Source: Thermoplasmata archaeon
GTDB lineage: Archaea; Thermoplasmatota; Thermoplasmata; Thermoplasmatales; Thermoplasmataceae
Direction: 5' to 3'
NCBI GenBank assembly: GCA_021797385.1
Contig: JAJZZW010000122.1
Coordinates: forward strand, 1 to 5,607
DNA length: 5,607 bases
Each line of letters begins with the position of its first letter. Within the stretch, counting starts at the first letter, position 1. The notes under the pieces are model-generated. The model was not told the origin of the DNA. It made no database searches and saw only the letters and a list, made by a program, of their open reading frames with translations. Both the position numbers and the translations under genes were made by a program. Below are positions 1-5,607 of the stretch, piece after piece.

Positions 1-33
1 ATATCCTATTTGTCTATAATTGAATTGATAGAA

Positions 34-210
34 ATGGCTTACGAATTTAAATGTAAGGATATAGGAATGGATTGCGGATTTGACGTAAAGGCAGATTCAG
101 TGGATGAATTAATACCTGTAATACAGGTACATGCAAAGAATGCACACAACATCACTGAGATAACACCTGAACTGTTTTCAAAGGTTAAGGCCGCAATAAA
201 ACAGGATTAA
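34..210 (+). CDS. DUF1059 family small metal-binding protein (58 aa)
   Basis: This short soluble protein matches the DUF1059 (COG5466) family by eye. It begins MAYEFKCKDIGMDCGF and ends with the family-typical HAK-x-AH and EITPEL segments followed by a Lys-rich helix. The likely metal ligands are Cys7, Cys14, His33 and His38 (C-x6-C then H-x4-H). The family is annotated as predicted small metal-binding proteins; no reaction is known to me, so I assign none. I chose the ATG at 34 because family members begin with the MAYEF-like segment; a TTG at 10 in the same frame would add eight residues that the family does not have. No clear Shine-Dalgarno is seen before 34, which fits a leaderless or short-leader mRNA, but the promoter would lie at or beyond the window edge. 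It stands alone on the plus strand, converging on the SWIM/SNF2 operon. Confidence 0.9.
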   Translation: MAYEFKCKDIGMDCGFDVKADSVDELIPVIQVHAKNAHNITEITPELFSKVKAAIKQD

Positions 211-226
211 ACATATAAATTTTATA

Positions 227-253
227 TTTTAAGGCTTTAAAAATAATTTTTTT
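227..253 (+). terminator. Hairpin plus T7 terminator of the DUF1059 gene
   Basis: A 6-bp inverted repeat (TTTTAA at 227-232, TTAAAA at 237-242, loop GGCT) is followed by seven T at 247-253, starting 17 bp after the stop codon. Archaeal termination depends mainly on the T-run, so the all-A/T stem may be incidental. The position downstream of a monocistronic gene supports the call. Confidence 0.5.
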
Positions 254-330
254 ATTAATTTAATGGAAATTTTAGATTCTTTTAATATTTATTTCTGTTA
301 AGATGATACACAATTATGTGAATAAATTAA

Positions 331-424
331 AGGTAGGAAGTACCTCTATTGAAATGTCCAGCTTTCTCTATATATTGCTGGGTATTCATTTTCAATGAAT
401 ACTATTGTTCAGTATAACTGAACA
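331..424. other. Cluster of tandem perfect hairpins; candidate structured RNA or palindromic element
   Basis: Four inverted repeats follow one another with almost no spacer. They are AGGTA (331-335) with TACCT (341-345); CCAGC (358-362) with GCTGG (377-381); GTATTCATT (382-390) with AATGAATAC (394-402), a perfect 9-bp stem with a 3-nt loop; and TGTTCAGT (406-413) with ACTGAACA (417-424), a perfect 8-bp stem with a 3-nt loop. No ORF covers this interval. Three of the stems can gain a closing G-U pair only if the plus strand is the RNA (357/382, 381/403, 405/425; the first two compete for neighbouring bases), a weak hint of plus-strand transcription. An AT-rich TATA-like stretch at 281-293 would place a start near 311. 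No T-run directly follows a stem in the RNA sense, so the cluster does not have plain terminator architecture. Alternatives are a palindromic transposon end or a MITE-like remnant. I recognise no known RNA family. Confidence 0.45.
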
Positions 425-427
425 GAT

Positions 428-455
428 AAAAAATTATATAATAGTTATAATAAAA
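428..455 (-). terminator. T-rich terminator of the SNF2-SWIM operon
   Basis: Directly after the SWIM stop codon the minus strand reads TTTTATT and then, about 22 bases on, a run of six T (A6 at 428-433 on the plus strand). This fits archaeal T-run termination. The perfect hairpin at 406-424 lies beyond the T-run in the direction of transcription, the reverse of a bacterial intrinsic terminator, so it is not counted as part of this signal. Confidence 0.4.
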
Positions 456-1298
456 TTATACCAAATCCTCTTTAATTTTTTTGAGGTTTTCATTAATCCT
501 ATTATAATATAATTCAAGCATATACTGGATTTCCGGGTCATTGAACTCCATAGGCAATGGGTATTTCTTCAACGGCGATAATGTATTCTTTCTAACATTT
601 TCTACCGGTATATGTAAATCAGGTGGTTTCCAGAAATTATTTAACTCTTCCACAGCAACTGATGTATCCTTATTATTTTCCTTATTTTCCGGTATATTCC
701 CGTCATTATTCTTTGAAATAGCGGAAATGAGCTCTTCTTTTCTTTTTCCATTTAATTCGAATAATAAAAATGGATCATCATCAAGCCGGTCTGCCAGAAT
801 ATAAAATACAGCAGCTATGTGTTTACAGGGAATAGCATAATCCGGGCAAGTGCAGTTCATGTTAATTTCATCTCCACTTTGAGGGAACAATGATGCACCA
901 CCCTGTTTAAATGCATTTTCCAGCTCTGATGGTACTTCACCGGCAAGCATTCCAGCAACCAACCCCTTTGTGGATATTATCTGCTTTACTATTTTTTCCC
1001 ATGCACTATCACCAAGTCGCGGAAATTCAATACTTATTCTATATGGCTTTTTCCTTGAACCCTGGACATCAGCACTAACTACATTCGAATCTATATTAAC
1101 GCTTAAAACCTGACCTACCCTTGCATATCTTTTTCCTCTCTGAAGCCGGGTTTCCCAGCCATAAGAATTTAAAATGGCTATAAACCTTTTTGACCACCAT
1201 TTAGTTCCTATATCTCCTTTTTTTGATTTTACCTTCATGCCACCGGTTGTTTTTATCGCAGTCCTATAATAATCATCATAATATTTTCTTCTTGCCAT
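456..1298 (-). CDS. SWIM zinc-finger protein, partner of the SNF2 ATPase (280 aa)
   Basis: The protein carries a SWIM zinc finger in its middle: Cys149-x-Cys151, then Cys158-x-His160 in the segment NCTCPDYAIPCKHIAAVFY, the CxCx(n)CxH pattern that chelates one zinc ion. The N-terminal third has the features of SWIM proteins encoded beside SNF2 helicases: a WWSKRFIAIL segment (34-43) and RLQRGKRYAR (51-60). A polar linker rich in Asn, Glu and Lys (about 195-212) leads to a C-terminal part with a final helix (255-280). SWIM domains are thought to bind DNA or proteins, and in bacteria and archaea they often sit next to or are fused with SWI2/SNF2 ATPases; that makes it a probable accessory subunit, by inference. 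The ATG at 1296-1298 shares one base with the SNF2 stop (TAATG) and has a strong Shine-Dalgarno 10 bases upstream, so the start is well supported. All four metal ligands are present and the frame is intact. Confidence 0.92.
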   Translation of the reverse strand: MARRKYYDDYYRTAIKTTGGMKVKSKKGDIGTKWWSKRFIAILNSYGWETRLQRGKRYARVGQVLSVNIDSNVVSADVQGSRKKPYRISIEFPRLGDSAWEKIVKQIISTKGLVAGMLAGEVPSELENAFKQGGASLFPQSGDEINMNCTCPDYAIPCKHIAAVFYILADRLDDDPFLLFELNGKRKEELISAISKNNDGNIPENKENNKDTSVAVEELNNFWKPPDLHIPVENVRKNTLSPLKKYPLPMEFNDPEIQYMLELYYNRINENLKKIKEDLV

Positions 1299-4200
1299 TA
1301 TTCATCATCCTCCGAAGCAATAACTTCCCTGCGCAATGAAAACACATTTTTAAGATCTGTGCTGGATAATCCTGTAATCCAGGATTCATCAGATGCACCG
1401 ATAATTTTCTCCCTCAACATGCTTTTCCCCTCTATTATATCATCAATTTTTTCTTCTATCGTGCCTGTGGAAATAAACTTGTAAACGTGGACATTTTTCA
1501 TTTGACCTATCCGGTATGCCCGATCTGTTGCCTGGTCTTCCACAGATGGATTCCACCAGCGGTCAAAGTGTATTACGTTTGTTGCTGCTGTAAGGTTAAT
1601 TCCCGCACCGCCAGCCTTCACCGAAATTATAAAAATTTTAGGGCCATCAGGATCCTGAAAACGTTCAACCATATTCTGCCTTAAAGACATAGGGGTGCTC
1701 CCATTGAGATAAAGCGCTTCTTCACCCAGTTTTTTAAGCATTTCTTCCTTTATTATCTTTCCGGCATCGGTATACTGTGTGAATACCAGTGTTTTCTGAT
1801 TGCTGTCAATGGCTTCTTCAAGCATTTCCCTCAGCCTTACCAGCTTTTCTGATCTGTCGAGCCTTCTGTCCAGATCACCTGAAACCAGTGAAGGATGGTC
1901 TAAAAGCCGCTTTAATTTCGTTATTGTGGATAGTATTACGCTTTTTCTCTCTATACCTTTTTTCGTATTTACGGATTCAAGCATTGTGTTCACAGCTGCT
2001 TCATATAATGATGCCTGTTCCCCTGTCAATGGTATATACACCTTTACCTCTTCCTTATCCGGCAGGTCCTGTATTATACTTTTATCTGTTTTTACCCTTC
2101 TTAATATCATGGGATTTACCAGGGTATTCAAGGCATTCATTGCATTTTCATCGCCATATCTCTCAATAGGAATAGAAAAAGTTTCCCTGAATTTTTTTTC
2201 TCCGCTAAGATATCCGGGATTTATAAATTCAAATATTGACCTTAAATCCTGAAGCCTGTTTTCTATTGGCGTTCCAGTTAACGCAATTTTAAAATTGCCC
2301 TGTAATGACCTTATAGCCCTGCTCTGCTTTGTAGAATAATTTTTAATGTACTGGGCTTCGTCTGCTATAATTCCATCCCAGTTTACCTGTGACAAAAATT
2401 TAATGTCCCTCTGGAGCAGCGAATATGATGTCAATACAATTTTATAATCTGTAATATTGTCTATAAAATTATCATCCTTTTTTCTTGAATTTCCATGGTG
2501 TATGTATACATTCAATGAAGGTGCGAATTTATGGATTTCGTGCTCCCAGTTGCTAATAACAGATGTGGGGCATAGTATCAATGATGTTGATCCGTTATTT
2601 TCGAGCCTGTCCAGCAAAAATGCAATGATTTCAATAGTTTTCCCTAAACCCATGTCGTCAGCAAGGCAGCATCCAAAACCTGCGCCTGTCATAAATTTTA
2701 GCCATGCAACACCGTGTTTCTGGTATGCCCTTAAATTTCCAATGAAATTTTCCGGCTCGTCTATAGGCAATGTTTTTGCGTTGCCACTTATTATATCTCC
2801 AACCCATCCTTCCCCTGAAATTTCAACCACCGGAATTGAATTGCTATTTTCCATTGTTAGAAGTTCCGGCAGGGACATTTTTTTATTGCCTTTGTCTAAA
2901 AGTTTCAATATTTTATTTAACTGATCATTATCTATCTCTACCCATTTCTTTCCAATCTGCACTAAGTGGCTTTTCATAATGGCGAGTTTTTCTAAATCAC
3001 TTTTGGAAACCGGTTCACCGTTAAGGACAATATCCAGGCTGTAATCCAGCAGTGCATTAATTCCCAATTTTACAGAATTATTAATATCCCCAGCTTTAAC
3101 TTTTATTTTAATACCCAGTTTGTTCTCTTTCTTTCCCCACCATTCTGGAAACAGTATACCGAATCCAGCTTCCTCCATAGAACTACTGTACGTCTTTAAT
3201 AAATCAAAAACCTCTTCATCCGAGAGATATACACCATCCGGTTTTGAGGTGATATTTTTTCCGATAGGAGAAAATATTGACTGTGCAATTCCTATTGAAC
3301 GCAATAAAAACTCTTCTGGAAATGCAGTATATTTATTAATCAGGGAAATAGTTTCAGAGTCTTTTCTATCCCATATTTTGCCATATGGCACCATCAGGCT
3401 CGGATCCTTTTTGGATTGCAAAAAGAATTTAAGAAACCATTGCCCATTATTTTCCGGAGGTATAAGATCCATGCATGTCCTGAATGGAAAATTTAGTGTG
3501 CTCTTGATCTTCTCTGACCATGAAACAAGTTTTTGCATTGCCAGGCTACGGCCATATGTAACAAATGGATTATCCAGCGATAATGAGTTTACCCATTTGG
3601 CGGCATCACCTACCGAACCTTTTACTGGCTTCCCGGGATTATAGGCAAATCTTCTGGAAATACTATCTATAACCTCTGATATAAACATCCTTAGCATTGT
3701 TTCCCTGTCAATCTCCATGTGATTAAACGCAAGGCATACTCCGGGCATGTTTTTTGATAATTCATATATTAAACTCTGGTCTTCATATGTTTCCAGAATG
3801 GGAAGCCATCTGGATTTTATAGTAGTCCCTTCTTCTGTTGCAGAAGGTATAAACTTTTGCTGAGTTAATAGGTTAAATGCACTACTGGCGGCGAGTTTCC
3901 AGAACTTTAAATCATCTCCTATTATAATTCCGTTTATAATGTTATTATTTAACTGTAGCAGCATCAGGAAAACATCTGTTATATTTACTGAGATTCCGTT
4001 AATATGCCATTCCATATACGAAAATGTATCGTTTTCGTTTTCATTTGAAACTATGCCTGATAGTTCACCTGATACCAGTGGCTGATCAAGTGAAGTTGGA
4101 AAAACAGCGGATAAAGTTTCGTTCTTAAAATTAATTTTATTGCCCCATATTTTTTTAACCGCATTGACAGCAACCTTTGAAGTGCCTGAAAATGGATGGA

Positions 4201-4345
4201 TAGCAGGATTTTTTATTTTCGTTTCTGTGGTTTCTGACCATAAAAAGAATGAGATACCCTTTTCCTCAACATGGCAACTTCCATGCAATACTATAATACT
4301 GCCTGTCTCTTCTAGCCTAACATTCAGAGTTTTACTATCCTTCAT
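1298..4345 (-). CDS. SNF2/Rad54-family DNA-dependent ATPase with N-terminal SNF2-associated domain (1015 aa)
   Basis: This is a complete SWI2/SNF2 superfamily-2 motor that would use ATP to translocate on double-stranded DNA and displace bound proteins or remodel DNA. Motifs in order: Q-like LRAYQKHGVAWL (538-549), Walker A DMGLGKT (564-570), Ia LILCPTSVISNW (589-600), Walker B DEAQ (662-665), III LTGTPIEN (689-696), IV LVFTQYTD (853-860), V GGAGINL (912-918) and VI DQATDRAYRIGQ (937-948). DEAQ in place of DEAH/DEGH is usual for bacterial and archaeal members such as the Sulfolobus Rad54-like enzyme. Residues about 372-500 resemble the SNF2-associated domain DUF3670 (GFGILFPEWW at 394-403, then LLDYSLDI and IGKKWVEID). 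Residues 1-370 are less conserved and match the long N-terminal half usual in this subgroup. I see no signal peptide, membrane segment, frameshift or missing catalytic residue. It is the first gene of an operon with the SWIM protein. Its target (repair, chromatin, transcription or defence) cannot be told from sequence. Confidence 0.95.
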   Translation of the reverse strand: MKDSKTLNVRLEETGSIIVLHGSCHVEEKGISFFLWSETTETKIKNPAIHPFSGTSKVAVNAVKKIWGNKINFKNETLSAVFPTSLDQPLVSGELSGIVSNENENDTFSYMEWHINGISVNITDVFLMLLQLNNNIINGIIIGDDLKFWKLAASSAFNLLTQQKFIPSATEEGTTIKSRWLPILETYEDQSLIYELSKNMPGVCLAFNHMEIDRETMLRMFISEVIDSISRRFAYNPGKPVKGSVGDAAKWVNSLSLDNPFVTYGRSLAMQKLVSWSEKIKSTLNFPFRTCMDLIPPENNGQWFLKFFLQSKKDPSLMVPYGKIWDRKDSETISLINKYTAFPEEFLLRSIGIAQSIFSPIGKNITSKPDGVYLSDEEVFDLLKTYSSSMEEAGFGILFPEWWGKKENKLGIKIKVKAGDINNSVKLGINALLDYSLDIVLNGEPVSKSDLEKLAIMKSHLVQIGKKWVEIDNDQLNKILKLLDKGNKKMSLPELLTMENSNSIPVVEISGEGWVGDIISGNAKTLPIDEPENFIGNLRAYQKHGVAWLKFMTGAGFGCCLADDMGLGKTIEIIAFLLDRLENNGSTSLILCPTSVISNWEHEIHKFAPSLNVYIHHGNSRKKDDNFIDNITDYKIVLTSYSLLQRDIKFLSQVNWDGIIADEAQYIKNYSTKQSRAIRSLQGNFKIALTGTPIENRLQDLRSIFEFINPGYLSGEKKFRETFSIPIERYGDENAMNALNTLVNPMILRRVKTDKSIIQDLPDKEEVKVYIPLTGEQASLYEAAVNTMLESVNTKKGIERKSVILSTITKLKRLLDHPSLVSGDLDRRLDRSEKLVRLREMLEEAIDSNQKTLVFTQYTDAGKIIKEEMLKKLGEEALYLNGSTPMSLRQNMVERFQDPDGPKIFIISVKAGGAGINLTAATNVIHFDRWWNPSVEDQATDRAYRIGQMKNVHVYKFISTGTIEEKIDDIIEGKSMLREKIIGASDESWITGLSSTDLKNVFSLRREVIASEDDE
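1305..1313 (-). promoter_or_regulatory. Shine-Dalgarno for the SWIM gene inside the SNF2 gene
   Basis: The minus strand reads GGAGGATGA here, with ten bases between the last G of GGAGG and the SWIM ATG. This is close to a full complement of the 16S rRNA 3' end. It lies within the codons for the last Glu-Asp-Asp residues of the SNF2 protein. Together with the TAATG stop/start overlap it points to coupled or re-initiating translation of the second gene. Confidence 0.75.
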
Positions 4346-4410
4346 TATATTACCCGCTAATCATTTTTAAACGGAAATACAATGCATAACCACAATATAT
4401 ATTATTCCCA
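4346..4410 (-). promoter_or_regulatory. Candidate promoter and leader of the SNF2-SWIM operon
   Basis: On the minus strand a TATA-like AATATATATT (4394-4403) follows a purine-rich GGGAAT that could serve as a BRE. At the usual archaeal spacing transcription would start near 4372 and give a leader of about 27 bases. That leader holds GCGGGTAA shortly before the ATG, at best a weak Shine-Dalgarno. A second AT box, TTTAAAAA (4364-4371), is nearer but too close to the ATG for ideal leaderless spacing. The boxes are seen; the start point is inferred. Confidence 0.4.
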
Positions 4411-4605
4411 ACCCTTGATTATGCCCATAATGAACGCCGTATGAGAAATAACCTATGTTAAGAATCACTCTGAATTAATTAAGGTGTATAGGAGAAGCAA
4501 AAACACGTTATACTTATGTACTTTATGTACTAGCTAGCGAATCTCCCATGATTCATCATTGCTGATATGTTTTTTCTTTTTAATGGGAAGGTAATAGGTA
4601 TCCGC
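4411..4605. other. Non-coding stretch with tandem repeat and small hairpin/T-run
   Basis: No credible ORF lies between the SNF2 promoter and the transposase remnant. Visible structure: a perfect tandem repeat of TTATGTACT (4514-4522 and 4523-4531); GAATC (4539-4543) facing GATTC (4550-4554); ATCA (4555-4558) facing TGAT (4563-4566); and a T6-C-T5 run (4570-4581) on the plus strand. It may include the flank or end of the adjacent insertion-sequence remnant, but no partner terminal repeat was found at the other side. Confidence 0.35.
4514..4531. repeat. Perfect tandem 9-bp direct repeat
   Basis: TTATGTACT occurs twice head to tail with no spacer and no mismatch. It is followed by CTAGCTAG (4530-4537). 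It could be a protein-binding site, replication slippage, or a scar beside the insertion-sequence remnant; the sequence does not decide between these. Confidence 0.6.
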
Positions 4606-5040
4606 TTAATGATTTTTTATTTTGATAAGTATTGAGACCATGAATATCCTCAGATTATCTGCTATGATTATGATTTTTGATACAATATTCATGAGAACCC
4701 ATATATTATATAGTAGTATTGCAAGATAGAAATACAATAGCCTTACATTGAGTCTTCTGGATGTAGTTCTTGCAAGGAATTTCCTTATCATCCAGTATCC
4801 TGTCTCTATTCCCCATCTTTTCCTGTACAGTTTGAGCAGCTTATTCGGTGATAGGGCAATGTTTGTTGCGAATATGTATAATCCCTAACCCTGCCTGCTG
4901 TGCCCGTATAGGGAAACAATGTGGAATGAGGCCTGACCCCTCTTTCTCCTTGCATGTGAAGAGGTTGTAAATTTCCAGTCAGAGGATCGCATGAACATAT
5001 TAAACTGGTCGTTCATAACATAAGTATACAGGTTTGAAAT
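4606..5040 (-). pseudogene. IS4-type DDE transposase, C-terminal remnant with in-frame stop
   Basis: Reading the minus strand from a TAA at 5041-5043, the frame gives about 145 codons ending at 4606, with an internal TAG at 4885-4887. The part after the stop carries GLYIFATN and then YRKRWGIETGYWMIRK, the Y-(2)-R-(3)-E-(6)-K/R signature around the last acidic residue of the DDE catalytic triad (Glu codon 4804-4806). The hydrophobic tail YFYLAILLYNIWVLMN is typical of this transposase type and is not a membrane protein in its own right. The part before the stop (WKFTTSSHARRKRGQASF) is consistent with the preceding transposase core. The first two catalytic Asp residues and the N-terminal two thirds are absent, since IS4-type enzymes are usually about 350-450 residues. 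Terminal inverted repeats were not found. A gene caller starting at the Met at 4791 would report only a 61-residue hypothetical protein. Confidence 0.82.
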
Positions 5041-5074
5041 TTAATTATTATACATATATAGCTAAAGAAAGTGC

Positions 5075-5089
5075 AAAAAATATGAAAAA
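5075..5089 (-). terminator. T-rich stop signal downstream of the PIN pseudogene
   Basis: The minus strand carries T5 and then T6 runs (A5 at 5085-5089, A6 at 5075-5080 on the plus strand), about 45-60 bases after the PIN stop codon. This is consistent with an archaeal T-run terminator for the toxin-antitoxin transcript. No strong hairpin is associated. Confidence 0.35.
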
Positions 5090-5134
5090 TAGAGACCGTA
5101 AAGTGTAGAAATATCAAAACAGGTATTAACAGGT

Positions 5135-5578
5135 TCAAATAAATCTGGTTTTTACACCTAAAGAAGACGCTATAGAATTTTGTTCCTTATCTGCGGTAAT
5201 AAAAAGTGAGGAAATATTCATTGATGAGATTATATGTATCACGGCTGCTAACGGTTTGTGCAAGTCCATACAAATTTTACTAGAACGAATCATGATATCA
5301 CTGTTAATATTTATTAAATCAATAGCATTTAATTTTATTAAATTTCTTACTTCATCATAAAACCTATTAAACATCTCAATAGGGTCATCTATAATTTGCT
5401 TTCTCCATGATTTATCAAAAACTATTGAAATTTCACCAATTGTTAAGATAGAGGTAATGATCTTTATTTTACTATTGTACGCATCGTTAAATAAGGCATT
5501 AATAGTCTCCGAAATTGCTTTGCTTATGTGCCTTTATACATAGTCACCTGCATCAGGATAAACGTTTATCCATTTCAT
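5135..5578 (-). pseudogene. VapC-like PIN-domain toxin, inactivated (stop at codon 15, Asp to Ala)
   Basis: PIN toxins are small Mg-dependent RNases with four acidic active-site residues, neutralised by a VapB-type antitoxin. Translating from the ATG at 5576-5578 gives a 147-codon frame of PIN size: INVYPDAGDYV (first acid, Asp9), a TAA at 5534-5536 (codon 15), KIITSILTIGEISIVF (second acid, the Glu of TIGE), PLAAVIHIISSM where the third Asp is expected, and FITADKEQNSIASSLGV (fourth, Asp of TADK). The third position is Ala (GCC at 5243-5245), one base from GAC. The family call rests on the order and spacing of these segments, read by eye. Coding after the stop stays open to the TGA at 5135, so decay is recent or the downstream 79-residue frame from the Met at 5374 is still translated. 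Such a fragment would lack the first two acids and could not be an active PIN nuclease. The premature stop could also be a sequencing error, but the Asp-to-Ala change argues independently for loss of activity. Confidence 0.68.
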
Positions 5579-5607
5579 CTCTTGTTTCATCAAGTATTTT
5601 TTGTATA
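5553..5607 (-). CDS. Possible VapB-like antitoxin, C-terminal end only (partial)
   Basis: In the minus-strand frame entering at the right window edge, 17 codons read IQKILDETRDEMDKRLS and end with TGA at 5553-5555. This charged, amphipathic helical tail is the sort found at the C-terminus of VapB-type antitoxins, where it wraps the toxin. It overlaps the start of the PIN pseudogene in another frame by about 26 bases, as expected for an antitoxin-toxin pair in one operon with the antitoxin first. The DNA-binding N-terminus is outside the window, so the family (AbrB-like, ribbon-helix-helix or other) cannot be named, and a 17-codon open frame alone is weak evidence. Confidence 0.42.
   Translation of the reverse strand, partial: IQKILDETRDEMDKRLS

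Noticed and set aside
10..33. TTG-started extension of the DUF1059 protein
   Set aside because: The family begins at the MAYEF-like segment; the eight extra residues have no support and no Shine-Dalgarno precedes the TTG.
301..424. Archaeal C/D-box guide RNA
   Set aside because: A loose C-box-like GATGATA (302-308) and a CTGA (418-421) exist, but the spacing is about twice that of archaeal guides, no D'/C' boxes are seen, and the strong internal stems do not fit the class.
467..486. CCTC...GAGG hairpin around a T-run as a plus-strand terminator
   Set aside because: It lies inside the 3' end of the SWIM coding sequence and has only a 4-bp stem; nothing shows plus-strand transcription reaching it.
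541..4370. Several plus-strand open frames of 65-174 codons opposite the operon
   Set aside because: They lie wholly or almost wholly opposite the well-supported SNF2 and SWIM genes, show odd Ser/Leu/Phe-rich composition, and have no recognisable domain; they are antisense shadows.
4606..4791. A separate 61-residue membrane protein
   Set aside because: Its frame continues upstream into the conserved Y-R-E transposase block, and the hydrophobic stretch is the usual transposase C-terminus.
5118..5134. Direct repeat AACAGGT with a 3-bp spacer after the PIN stop
   Set aside because: Seven bases in AT-rich DNA is easily chance, and there is no partner at the insertion-sequence ends.
1..5607. CRISPR array, tRNA or rRNA
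   Set aside because: No regularly spaced repeats, cloverleaf or rRNA-like conserved blocks were seen on either strand.

Overview
This AT-rich window most likely comes from an acidophilic archaeon of the Thermoplasmatales (Ferroplasma, Acidiplasma or Cuniculiplasma type). The grounds are composition, heavy use of ATA (Ile) codons, AT-rich promoter-like boxes, T-run terminators, and the gene families present: a DUF1059 small metal-binding protein, a SWIM/SNF2 pair, a Y-R-E-signature DDE transposase and a PIN toxin. This placement is inference from reading, not a database match.

Layout. 34-210 (+) is a complete 58-residue DUF1059 protein, followed by a hairpin plus T7 terminator. 211-455 is the gap between convergent genes; besides terminators it holds a run of closely packed perfect inverted repeats (331-424) that looks like a structured RNA or a palindromic element. 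456-4345 (-) is the core of the window: a two-gene operon, transcribed from right to left. It encodes a 1015-residue SNF2/Rad54-type ATPase with an N-terminal SNF2-associated domain (DUF3670), followed with a one-base TAATG overlap by a 280-residue SWIM zinc-finger protein. A strong Shine-Dalgarno for the second gene lies inside the last codons of the first, so the two are probably translated together and work as partners on DNA. 4346-4605 is non-coding, with a candidate promoter for the operon, a perfect tandem 9-bp repeat and a small hairpin/T-run.

4606-5607 (-) is a decaying accessory zone. It contains the C-terminal third of an IS4-type DDE transposase, interrupted by an in-frame TAG. Next is a VapC-like PIN-domain toxin with a TAA at codon 15 and one of its four acidic catalytic residues changed from Asp to Ala. 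At the right edge are the last 17 codons of what looks like its overlapping antitoxin gene. Both the mobile element and the toxin are read as dead, whereas the DUF1059 gene and the SNF2-SWIM operon are intact.

The most worthwhile points are the tandem-hairpin region next to the SNF2-SWIM operon, the unexplored function of that operon itself, and the inactivated toxin-antitoxin pair that standard gene calling would report as a shortened 79-residue hypothetical gene.
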